Origin: Isoetes taiwanensis
Lineage: Eukaryota > Streptophyta > Lycopodiopsida > Isoetales > Isoetaceae
DNA length: 64,000 bases
Assembly (NCBI GenBank): GCA_021234155.1
Contig: JAJEKV010000105.1
Span: forward strand, 3,334,937 to 3,398,936
Direction: 5' to 3'
The number at the start of each line of letters is the position of its first letter. Position 1 is the stretch's first letter. Position numbers and translations under genes: made by a program. The notes under the pieces were generated by a model. That model made no database searches. It saw only the letters and a list, made by a program, of their open reading frames with translations, and was not told the origin of the DNA. Below, in pieces: positions 10,873 to 22,400 of the stretch.

Positions 10873-13070
10873 CACCTTGGCATGTTTGAGCCTAGGTGGC
10901 ATGTTTGAGCCACCTTGGCATCTTTGAGCCTAGGTGGCAGGTTGGAGGCACCTTGGCATGTTGGAGCCTCGGTGGTATGTTGGAGCCTAGGTGGCATGTT
11001 TGAGCCACCTTGGCATGTTGGAGCCTAGATGGCATGTTGGAAACCACGTGGCATGCTTGATCCATCGTGGCATGTTTGAGCTTAGGTGGCATGTTGGGAG
11101 CCTAGGTGGCATGTTTGAGCACCTTGGCATGTTTGAGCCACCTTGGCATGTTGGAGCACATGTGGCATGTTTGAGCCACCTTGGCATGTTTGAGCCTAGA
11201 TGGCATGTTTGAGCCACCTTGGCATATTGGATCCTAGGTGGCATGTTTGAGCCACCTTGGCATCTTAGAGCCTAGGTGGCATGTTTGAGCCCACGTGCCA
11301 TGTTTGAGCCAACTTGGCATGTTGGAGCCTAGGTGGCCTTGGAGCTCACGTGGTATGTTTGAGCCACCTTGGCATGTTTGAGCCACCTTGGCGTGTTTAA
11401 ACCTAGTTGGCATGTTGGAGCCTAGGTGGCATGTTTGAGCCACCTTGGCATGTTTGAGCCTAAGTGGCATGTTTGAGCCACCTTGGCATGTTTGAGCCTA
11501 GGTGGCATGTTTGAGCCACCTTGGCATGTTTGAGCCTAGGTGGTAGGTTGGACCACCTTGGCATGTTGGAGCCTCGGTGGTATGTTGGAGCCTAGGTGGC
11601 ATGTTTGAGCCACCTTGGCATGTTGGAGCCTCGGGGGTATGTTGGAGCCTAGGTGGCATGTTTGAGCCACCTTGGCATGTTGCAGCCTAGGTGGCATGTT
11701 GGAAACCACGTGGCATGTTTGAGCCATCGTGGGCATGTTGGAGCTTAGGTGGCATGTTGGAGCCTAGGTGGCATGTTTGAGCACCTTGGTATGTTTGAGC
11801 CACCTTGGCATGTTGGAGCCTAGGTGGCATGTTTGAGACTAGGTGGCATGTTGGAGTGCACGTGGCATGTTTGGGCCACCTTGGCATGTTTGAGACTAGG
11901 TGGCATCTTTGGAGCCTAGGTGGCATATTTGAGCTTGGCATGTTGCATTAAGGTGACATGTTACGTGGCATGTTTGAGCCACCTTGGCATGTTGGAGCCC
12001 GTGGCGGGTGAAGCCACCTTGGCATGTTGGAGCCCGTGGTATGTTGGAGCTTAGGTGGCATGTTTGAGCCACCTTGGCATGTGGAAGCCCTAGGGTGGCA
12101 TATTGGAAACCACATGGCATGTTTGAGCTATCTTGACATGTTTGAGCCTAGGTGGCATGTTTGAGCACCTTGGCATGTTTCAGCCACCTTGGCATGATGG
12201 AGCCTAGGTGGCATGTTGGGGCACACTTGGCATGTTTGAGCCACCTTGACATGTTTGAGCCTAGGTGGCATATTGGAGCCTAGGTGGCATGTTTGAGCCA
12301 CCTTGGCATGTTGGAGCCTAGGTGACATGTTGGAGCCTATGTGGCATGTTTGAGCCACCTTGGCATGTTGGGACCTTGGCATGTTGGAGCCTAGGTGGCA
12401 TGTTGGAGCCCACATGGCATGTTTGAGCTTAGGTGGCATATGTTGGAGCCTAGCTGGCAAGTTTGAGCCACATTGGTGTTTTGGAGGAGCCCACATGGCA
12501 TGTTTGAGCTTAGGTGGCATGTTGGAGCCTAGCTGTCATGTTTGAGCCACATTGGTGTGTTGGAGCCTAGGTGGCATGTTGGAGCCCACGTGGCATGTTT
12601 GAGCCAGCTTGACATGTTTGAGCCACCTTGGCATGTTGGAGCCTAGGTGGCATGTTGCAGCCTAGGTGTCACATTTGATCCACCTTGGCATGTTGGAGCC
12701 TAGGTGGCATGTTGTGAGCCACCTTGGCTTGTTGGAGCCTAGGTGGCATGTTGAAGCCCACGTGGCATCTTTGAGCTACCTTGGCATGTTTGAGTCTAGG
12801 TGGCATGTCAGAGCCTAGGTGACATGTTTGAGCCACCTTGGCATGTTGAAGCCTAGGTGGCATGTTGGAACCTAGGTGGCGTGTTGGAACCCACGTGGCA
12901 TGTTGGAGCCCACGTGGCATGTTGGAGTCTAGGTGGCATGTTGAAGCCCACGTGGCATGTTTGAGCCACCTTGGCATGTTGGAGCCTAGGTGACATGTTG
13001 GAGCCCACGTGGCATGTTTGAGCCACCTTGGCATGTTGGAGCCCACATGGCATGTTAGAGTGGGTGTGGC
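10873..13070. repeat. 19-bp minisatellite, CACTA copy B
   Basis: About 115 monomers of the same 19-bp family as in copy A. Local unit order matches A from about A position 420 onward, so the arrays are duplicates of one another and not independent amplifications. Confidence 0.97.
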
Positions 13071-13560
13071 ATGTTTGAATCCTTCAAGAAATGCCTATAT
13101 GATGCCAAACCAGTGGCAATCTTTGGTTCTTCGTATCAATGTGTCTTCTACAAGTTGCCAAGTGATGGATGTCTTCAAGTTTCACGCTCTACAAGCTCAC
13201 ACGCACACACATGTATGAAGTCAAATGCTAATGAATGTGTCAAGCATGCATACAGCTCTTTTATGCCGCCATTTTGTGGCAGTAATGGCATGCGGATAAC
13301 TTGGTCATACATGGATCTTAGAAAGCCATAAAGAACTACACCTCAAAAAAACACTACCTTAAAAAACACCACCTTAAAAAAAAAATCCCTTCAAAAAACC
13401 ATAGGGCCTGAGAAAACAACACATCTTAAAAAAAGAGACTACACCTCCTTAAGAAACCACACATTCTTAAAAAAAAAAAAGCTACGGCTCCCTAAGAAAA
13501 ACTACATCATATCCTTGAAAAACTACACCTCCATATAACTACATGTAGGTTTTTTTCAAA
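13071..13560. other. Unique flank and right subterminal repeats, CACTA copy B
   Basis: 13071-13330 matches 2603-2856 with few differences. 13331-13560 is the A-rich tract with ACTACACCTC and CCTTAAAAAA motifs. No gene is supported. Confidence 0.65.
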
Positions 13561-13617
13561 TCTTCAAAAAAACAATCCGTATTCTATTTTTACTGTTGTT
13601 TTCAGCCGTGGACCAAA

Positions 13618-15684
13618 ATGGCATATTCAACAAAACTTGGACTTATTCAGATATAATAAACAGGAATAATATTTTAAAATTATATGTCATGTTTAATTCT
13701 TCTTGATTCTTATAATTTTTATATGTTCTAATTATATAACTTTATCTTTAAATTTAAAATATACTTGTTATAAAGGCATAAAATTGCTTTCTATACTAAT
13801 TTTCATGCGAATCTATTTAGAATTAGACATTTCAAGAATATAAAATTTTAACTTTTAGTGATTTCTTAACAAATTTAAAATTTGTGAATCAGGATAATTT
13901 GTAAATGAAATATGATGGTTTGATAAGTGATTGACTTGAAACTATATGAGAGAATTTCACAATTTATAAACTCTTAGAACATTAAAAATATTTTAAAAGA
14001 GTGTTAGTTCAACATTCTTTAAAAGATAGAAGTTTTGTTTTAAAGATAGAAGTTTATGTTTTAATAGCAAATATTGAATAGTGTATTATTGATAAAATTA
14101 ATTAAAAATAAGCTGTTCAATTTTTATAATTAAAACTTAAATGCAATCATTTGCTTAATTTCATCTAAACTTACATTTTAGAAAAATAACATTTTAATCA
14201 CATAAAGTTCATTTTAGATGAAAATTTTAAATTTAAATAGATTAAAGTAATAGTTAGTCTAGAAAGTAGTTTTAAATTTTTATAACTGTCATACTTCTTA
14301 TCTAAAGATAAACTGAAAATTTTATAAAAATCAACAAAAATAAAAATACATATAATCTGACAATGTTAACAATGTTATTCCAACAATGTAGAGTTTGAAT
14401 TTTGTCTTCTTCTCTTGCTTCTTCTTGTTCCTTAAATTCTATCAAAGTTTTTTCTATAATGTTGTCTAGACTATGAAAGATTAATTTTTTTCTTTTTTCC
14501 CAAGTTATATCATAATATTTGTCTTTCTTTCAGGCATGCTAGTTCTAGCGAGAAAGGTTGTGATCTTGAGAAGAGTGATATTCTTTGTATGGTATATCTC
14601 CTCGATCATCTACTTTTTGGACATTCTTATATGATTTTTGTAGAATGGAGATTAGGCTTCTTGATTTGGAGTCTAGGTAAGCAATTTTTTCTTGTCTTTT
14701 TTTTTTTAATTTAATATTTTAACTTTTAACCTTAAAATTTTCAGAGGCCATCTTCGAGGATCAGGAGTTTTAATAGGGAGTTTTCAGGGGGATTGTGATA
14801 CAAAAAACTGATTTGTTAGATTTGGTGATATAAAAACTTCTACAGTCCCCTGAATATGGCCTCTGAAAATTTTAAGGTTAAAAGTTAAAATATTAAATTC
14901 AAAAAAATTGGTAGATGTTAACATTGTAGATCTTAACATTGTCAAATTATATGTATTTTTATTTTTGTTGATTTTTATAAAATTTTCAGTTTATCTTTAG
15001 ATAAGAAGTATGACAGTTATAAAAATTTAAAACTTCTTTCTAGACTAACTATTACTTTAATCTATTTAAATTTAATTTTTTCATCTAAAATGAACTTTAT
15101 ATGATTAAAATGTTATTTTTCTAAAATGTAGGTTTAGATGAAATGAATCAAATGATTGCATCTAAGTTTTAATTATAAAAATTGAACAGCTTATTTTTAA
15201 TTAATTTTATCAATAATAAACTACTCAATATTTGCTATTAAAATATAAACTTCTATCTTTAAAACAAAGCTTCTATCTTTTAAAGAATGTTGAACTAACA
15301 CTCTTTTAAAATATTTTTAATGTTCTAAGAGTTTATAAATTGTGAAATTCTCTCATATAATTTCAAATCAATCACTTATCAAACCATCATATTTCAATTT
15401 CAAATTATCCTGATTCACAAATTTTAAATTTGTTAAGAAATTACTAAAATTTAAAATTTTATATTCTTGAAATGTCTAATTTTTAATAGATTCGCATGAA
15501 AATTAGTATAGAAAGCAATTTTATGCCTTTATAACAAGTATATTTTAAATTTAAAGATAAAGTTATATAATTAGAACATATAAAAATTATAAGAATCAAG
15601 AAGAATTAAACATGACATATAATTTTAAAATGTTATTCCTGTTTATTATATCTGAATAAGTCTAAGTTTTGTTGAATATGCCAT
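13618..15684. repeat. Long inverted repeat with extra central segment, copy B
   Basis: Arms match those of copy A. The left arm (13618 to about 14752) is interrupted at about 14371-14712 by a 340-bp T-rich segment that is present also in copy C (about 43620-43960) but absent from copy A. The right arm runs from about 14849 to 15684. Outer ends and flanking CAAA are as in copy A. Confidence 0.9.
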
Positions 15685-15704
15685 CAAATGTTGGGGTTAT
15701 AGTG

Positions 15705-17180
15705 CCTGCTCAAAAAAAAGAAAACATTAATTTTCGCATGCCAACATCTTGGAGCCTGCTTCAAGCCATAAATGCTTTTCTTCAAATGACAAACTGCTCC
15801 TTCCCTTGAACAATAAATCACGGGGTTGTGTCATATAGACCTCTTCCTCCAAATGACCATTCAAAAACAGATTTAATGTCCATTTGAAATATTAACCAAC
15901 CTTTCATTGCAAAGAACTATAACGATCCGATAGTGAACATTCTCGCTACGGGAGCAAAAGACTTCATCATAATCTAAGCCTTTTTTCTTGCAAAACCCTT
16001 GGCTACAAGTCTAGCTTTGTGCTTTGACACCGCCCCATCGGCATGAAATTTGGTTCTAAACACCCATTTACGACCAATAACTTGCTTATCACCGAAGTTC
16101 AACCAATTCCCATGTGCCTTGCTTCAACAATTGAGAGTATTCTTCTTCCATTGCATTGCATCTTTGCCAATGCGGATCACTAGTCGCTTCATGAAAGGTT
16201 TCTCGGATCAACATGATCCCCGACCTTTGCCATTAAGGCAAGGTTACATGATCCATTAGACTTCTCCTGTTTCTCCATCGACGCGGTCGATCTCCTAGGT
16301 TCAACAACAAACAACAACCCGGTGCTTAAATCGTTACGCAGAACAATTTGTTTCTCCTTGAGACGCGTTGATCTCCTAGGTTCAACAACAGGAGGTATAG
16401 CAAAGGCTACAATGGGTGCTATAACAGTGCCGGATCAAGTGCTACATGCATCCTTCATGTGCCTTTGGACTCCCTCAAAGGAACCAACCTGCCATGGACC
16501 ATAGGGCGAGTGGAATTGGGATCATCCCGTGCCACTACTTCGGCAAATGCGAAGTTTACTGGAGAAACCCACTAGAGAGGAGAGAAAGGTCTACCAGCAA
16601 ATGCTATCGGATCTCCAACATCCAAGCTCCCGCCATTGTGAACTCGCAGGAGAATCATTCGAAGATATACCATCATACACAGCATCTTCAACAAACTGAA
16701 CTGACCTGCTTACAATAACCTGCTTGTTGGAAGGATCATACAACTTGTAACCTTTCTGATTTTCTGGATACCCAATGAAGATGGCTTTGACAGCCCTGCA
16801 TGCAACTTCTTATACTTTTTCGTTTTCTCGGCCGGTATGGAAGCATAAGCCAAGCATCCAAACACCCTCAAATGAGATACATCTGGTTTCATTCTCCAAA
16901 ATGCTTCACAAGGAGTCACATCCTGGACTGCTTTAGTAGGCGACCTATTTGCCAAATATGCTGCTGTCACTACTACCTCTCCCCAAAAAGATTCAGGCAG
17001 TTGCTTGTGACTCATCATAGATCTTGCCAAATCAAGCAAAGATCTATTCCTCCTTTCAGCTACACCATTTTGTGGATGAGCATAAGGAATGATTTCAATA
17101 CCTTCTTCCATGAGAAACTCATCAAAGGCATTAGAAACATATTCGCCTCCATTGTCACTTCTCAACTTTTTTTATTACCT
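15705..17180 (-). pseudogene. Ty1/copia pol fragment (integrase to RT), copy B
   Basis: Duplicate of 4930-6400, beginning with the right-hand CCT (15705-15707). The integrase end keeps an open frame of 151 codons (16710-17165) with SDNGGEY and NGVAERRNR. From about 15780 to 16680 the frame is destroyed by many small changes that fall mostly on CTG/CAG sites and homopolymers of copy A. Both ends break at the same bases as in copy A: the CACTA TIR on one side and the poly-T junction with the captured gene on the other. Confidence 0.93.
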
Positions 17181-17769
17181 CTCCACACATTGTTGTTTAT
17201 TTTGTGATCTTCTGGATGAAAAAACAAAGATCATTGCCAACACTCACAATGCTGACAACGAGTATAAATTGAAGATGAGCTTCGTCGATAATATCAGGTT
17301 TATGCACAAGGAATATGTCATTTTTAAGGAAAAGTACGGTGATGACTTGAAGAAGCCAGCATACTCCTTGGAGCTTAAGGAGGCGTGCGCCATTGAATGC
17401 TGCTTGAAATATGACGAAGCTAACAAAAGGCAGTCACTCATTGGCCACAACAACTAGTTCCAATTGGCTTTCAGAGATGGCAAGGTATGCACATTCCGTA
17501 TTCCGGAATAACAAGTCATACTAATGTTTTGTTAAGATTTTTTGTGTTTAGTTTTACTTGTCCACAAAGTCACGTAAAATTTTCCTGAACAAATATGGGA
17601 ACTCCAGGACGAAATATTTACTATGTTCGAACGCGGGGAGTTGAAGAGCAAAGGCAAGGAGACAGCCAAGAAGAAAACCTCTGACGTGCCTAGGAAAGAA
17701 ATGACCATTACCGTCTGGAGGGAAATGCAGGGCTTCTCCGACACCGAGCTACTAGAGCGACTGCTCCTG
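17181..17769 (+). pseudogene. Captured gene fragment, copy B, 5' part
   Basis: Better preserved than copy A. Exon 1 keeps AYSLELKEACAIECCLKYDE after the shared KEYVIFKEKYGDDL segment and has the same in-frame TAG before FQLAFRDGK. The donor is AAG/GTATGC at about 17484, with a TATTCCGGAATA palindrome at 17499-17510. Exon 2 is interrupted near 17760 by the large LTR element and resumes at 29983. Confidence 0.75.
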
Positions 17770-19408
17770 TGACGTCCCCTACTCGTATACGGTGCCTCGC
17801 CATATACAAACAGGAGTTCATCCCCCATACCGGCTCCATACTGATACAGGGTCCTCCACAATCACTACACCCGTAACGAGTCCCAGTGGGAGGAGTGAAG
17901 GGGTCATTTTACCCCGCCTCCCTCGGGGCCTACCTAGCTGCCAAGCGTAAACATACATGTCGCGTTGGTACATACATCAACATCATAAGACCATCACGAA
18001 GGATGGTTCACCACATATCTGCATAGACAAAGATCAGCACATCACATAAGGGAATCCTACCCAAGGCTCAGACTCAAAGGGGATGACCGGCGGCTTGGGT
18101 CTCCGTGAGTTCATTACGAGACAAAATTCATGGCAATGGATTTGGCTGGCATCTGGCATGGCATAGGGTTGTCCACTCCATCCGCCCCTCCTGTGCACAC
18201 TTTGCGAGTAGGCTGAAAAAGTATCGGGACTGGGATAGCCACGGATGCATAGCCAAAGGGGCTATTCCCAGGGTTTCATCTCCCCGCTCGATGGGGCGAG
18301 TGAAGGGATCACTCCTCCAAAGATCTACATCTTTGACTCAAAGGTGACTAGAGGGCCACCGCCCTGATTCGACCAACCCACCGGAAAGTGTACACCACTT
18401 CACGGTAATCGAGTCCATGCCTTACCGCTTTTCGGTGGTAAGCCATTAGACCTAGTCACAATGATCCCCGGTAGTCCTTACACACCGAGGGATCGTTCAA
18501 GAGTCGGGACATGAACCTCCTTCTTAGCCACTGCCCCTTCACCCACAAACTGGTGTGGTTCTTGCAGACAAAGCGAATCTATAGTGTGCTAGAGAGGCTA
18601 ATCTAGGAGCATCTACTACCAAGCTTTGGGTCTCTACCCCCTTCCCAATACAAGGAGTTCATAGAGATACATCATCCACATACATCACGTTAAGAACTAA
18701 AGAACTATATCTAATCTATATCATAGAGTTAGGTTCTTTAGTTAGAGTCTGGTATCTAGAGATCTAGAGAGCTGCTATGGGCAATTTAATAGGCTAAACC
18801 CTACCGATTCTATGTCTAGAAGATGGTTTAGGCTATTAAATTAACTAAATACCCTGATCCTTGGGTTGCTCCTCCCACTGAGGCCGACCATCCCCGGGCC
18901 GAACCCGCTTTCGAATCAAGGGAAACTAATGGTGCCATTCTCGCATTTAGTCCGGGAGGCGGTTTTGACTCTCGGAGCAGCCAAAAATGAGCTCTAAAAC
19001 CCTAGGAACTAAAAATGGGCAAGTTAGGGTTCTCCTACTTAAATAGGCAAGGGTTAGGCTAGGGTTTCCAATTATCCCTTTTTAGGCATGTGGGATAATT
19101 GGGAATGGGCCCACTTGCCTTTAATAGCTAGGTGGCCAAATGTGCCCACATGGAAATGTGCACCTAAATGGGCCCACATGGAAATGTGTGCACCTAAATG
19201 TGCCTCATTGATGGAAATGTGTGCACCTTAATAAATGTGCATGTGCACATTAATAAGAAATGCACATACCTAGCAAGTTGCCCCCCTAGGGCTACTTTAG
19301 CCTGGCTACATCGCCTACTACAGATATCGCCACGGTGGGGCGGTAATGCAGACGGCAAAGCAAAGATAAAGATAATGGGACCCAGATACCCGGTGATGGG
19401 ACGCCACA
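17770..19408 (-). repeat. 3' LTR of LTR element 1
   Basis: 1639 bp, from TGACGTCCCC to GGGACGCCACA. It is homologous along its length to 28383-29982, 30523-31929 and 39526-40016. Open frames within it are not supported as genes. Confidence 0.85.
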
Positions 19409-22400
19409 TTCTCCCCTTCACCTTGAAATGATGTCAGCGAAGATCGCGGGTCTCCCCACCTTGGAATCTTCCTAACCTCAATCAACCCGATGTATAATGA
19501 TATACTACTATAATACTTTTACACATTTATTACGACACCTTAAGGTAATATTTTTTAAATCATTATTACGCCATTACATTATCAAATAACTTGTCAATTA
19601 AGTAACTTCTATTAAAACAAGGTACTTATTAGTTCCCCGCTATCATAACATTTAGTTTATCACAATTTAACACTTTCATATACCATTATTATTTAAGGTA
19701 CTCTTCATTCCTTGCAAATGATTCCAACCAAATTTGTGTTGCAAGTCTTCGAGACCTTAAAATCCTCGCATTAATTTTACAATATCTATAATTACATACT
19801 TACTATCTTAATTATTAGAATTACTCTAAGGTAATGTTTAAGACATTACCGCATTATTTCATTATCCAATTAGCTTATCACTTCCTAACTTAATCCACTA
19901 AAGGTACTATTAACCTTACTTAATACAACATTTTAAGTTTATCAAAGTTTATCAATTTCATACAAAATTTACACTTCTAAGGTACTCTTCATTCCTTGCA
20001 ACACATTATAACAAAATTTATGTTGCAAGTCTTTTCGTAATCTCGTTCCTCCTTTACATACTTAGCTTACACTATTGGCCCAATGGTAAAAATCACTACC
20101 TATTATTAATTATTAATAAAATTTTGGTTATATGGTGACCACCCCACCTATCTACATGAATGCATGGCTAATCTCCCTAGGAAGAGGGAAGAGGATGCTT
20201 CTTCCATCGTGGCGTGGAGACAGCCTATAATGCCTATATGCCGCCATGCCTACACCTCTAGTTGCTACTAGCTTGGAGGATATCCTTCCCGATATGGGGC
20301 CCGAAGGATAGATTCCTCCTATCAAAGCATATATGGGGCTAAAGGTGCCTTTCTATCAATGCATTCCTCCATGACCCCCTTTCTCCATGGCAAAGGGTCG
20401 TCCTACTTCCGTGGAACGAAGTAGACTTTCTAATCTACCTTCCACTCATCCAAGCGGAACATTTGCCAGTCATGCTCTACATTGACATTACACCACGCAT
20501 AAAGAGATCACCGTAGTGGTCCCATCATTGAACACGATGCAACCCATACCGGCATAGGTTGCATCGTGGATTAATCTTAACCGCACATGAAATTAATCTA
20601 AACACAAATCGACATGCCCGAAACAGCATTTTTTGTCGGGTTCCTTTAATGCATGTGATTAACATAATTACCCTAAGGTAATGTTTATGAATTAACATTA
20701 TCATAGTATCGATACATTACTTCCGATAGTACAATTATATTTACTCTAGGCTTTGCAATATTTAACGACTTTTAGATCACGATTATTTAAACAATAACTC
20801 GATTTAGACCTATTGTATCATAGACAAGGTTTTATTATCATACACAAGAATTAGATGTGCTTCTTATTCTCTTCCTTGGGTCCTCATTACCCTTTGGAAG
20901 TATATCCCTAAGATGCACTTAAGTATATCCGAATTCTATTTCTATTTATATTTATAAGGACCCCGAGGTCATATAGCTATCCTTGAAGGAATTGCATCCC
21001 TGCGAAGGATTAATTAACATGCACCACATTACCGCTGTTATTTGACCTATTTCCCAAGATACATATACGTATAAAAAATTTCTATCCAGTTATTAGGTCT
21101 ATATTTAACTTATCAATACATTAAAGCTTATACTCACATGCGCACTTTACCTCGAAAGGAACACATCCATCTGAGCTGAGCCAAGCGCCGAGTAATTTGA
21201 GATACTTGGTCGCTATGCATTGCTCCCATACTTTTGCTCCACTTCATTGGTGAAGCAGAATACCACGCCGCCTCCCCGTGACGTTGAAGGCCTCCCCCAG
21301 CACTAAGGTATCTATCTTACGCTTCATTCGCTTTCCGGCTATCAGTTTGAGTGGGAACTCTATTCTACGGTCGGTCTGCTCGATGCAAGTAATGCTCAAT
21401 CATAAGATTGAGCCTCTAATTTCTTCTCGAAAAGAAAATGGTCCTGCACCCTTCAATGCATGCTGTACACAACGCCATCTATTCTTCCTTAAGAGGTTAC
21501 AATGCCTACTAGCATTAATTTACTAGCCTTGTTTTCAATATATATAACCATCTAAGATGGATGCTATATTATGTTATCATTTATTTCAATATAGTTATGG
21601 GTTACTTAGTTAGAACGATTCTAAACCACAAGGTTTTGTCATTAATATGACACCTTTGTCTCAAAAGATCATTTAATTACTATAATTCTTATTTTAGATG
21701 TACCCGTATGTACTATCTTTTATATTCTAGAGACTTCTTTCATTATTTAAACTTGAATATTCCTACTAACGAATTGATGTCATCGTAATAAGTTGGCTTT
21801 GACTTGTTAGATTACTTCTTTTCTTTCGTTGATTATTTTGGAGGTACTAGATTATACGGTCAACAATTATCCTAGCAATGAACTTTAGCGAGGAGATCAA
21901 TCTCACCAAGTCGTTTCAATACGCTATCGACTGCTAACAATCGGTATAATTTTAGCCACTCCCACATGCCTTCCCAATCCTTGACGCTTTTAGCTCAATA
22001 TTGGGGCAACCTTTCAACGAGAATATCCGGAAATGCCTTCTAATCCCAATATGGATGTTACCGTCCATACATGAACCCACTAGGCCCCATGGCCCAGATG
22101 CTCATCCACTGCTGCCCCGGGCCAGGCCAGCAAGTGCACGCTCTTCCCGAGTCGCCCATCTTCTTGGGCCTACATGGTGGCTCCTCGAGGTTGACTGTTC
22201 GTTAGTAGTTTCATTGTTGGTTGTTTGATGGTGAAGGATCACTTGAAATCTTCCATGCCGCTTTCAAAGCTCAAGGTGGCGCCATTGAAAGATCTTTCAT
22301 CTTGAACTTTTGTCTTGGCAGCCAAGGGCGAACATCAGATCCGAGTATTGTTTCTTCGACCATCGACAGCTCTGCTACGCCGAGTCCCTTCTGTTGCCTG

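Larger units (their letters stand above)
10192..15704 (+). mobile_element. Complete non-autonomous CACTA (En/Spm-type) element, copy B
   Basis: 5513-bp element with 20-bp TIRs. The left is CACTATAACCCCAAAATTTG (10192-10211). The right (15685-15704) is its complement with one mismatch. It is flanked by CCT on both sides and sits inside the RT domain of a copia element whose frame is restored when it is removed. From left to right it contains subterminal repeats, the 19-bp minisatellite, a 250-bp unique flank, opposite-orientation subterminal repeats and a long inverted repeat. No transposase (TnpD or TnpA type) is visible, so it must be mobilised in trans, if at all. Confidence 0.95.

Noticed and set aside
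10873-13070. Regular direct repeats that might suggest a CRISPR array
   Set aside because: Units are contiguous 19-mers with no unique spacers, in a plant transposon; not CRISPR.
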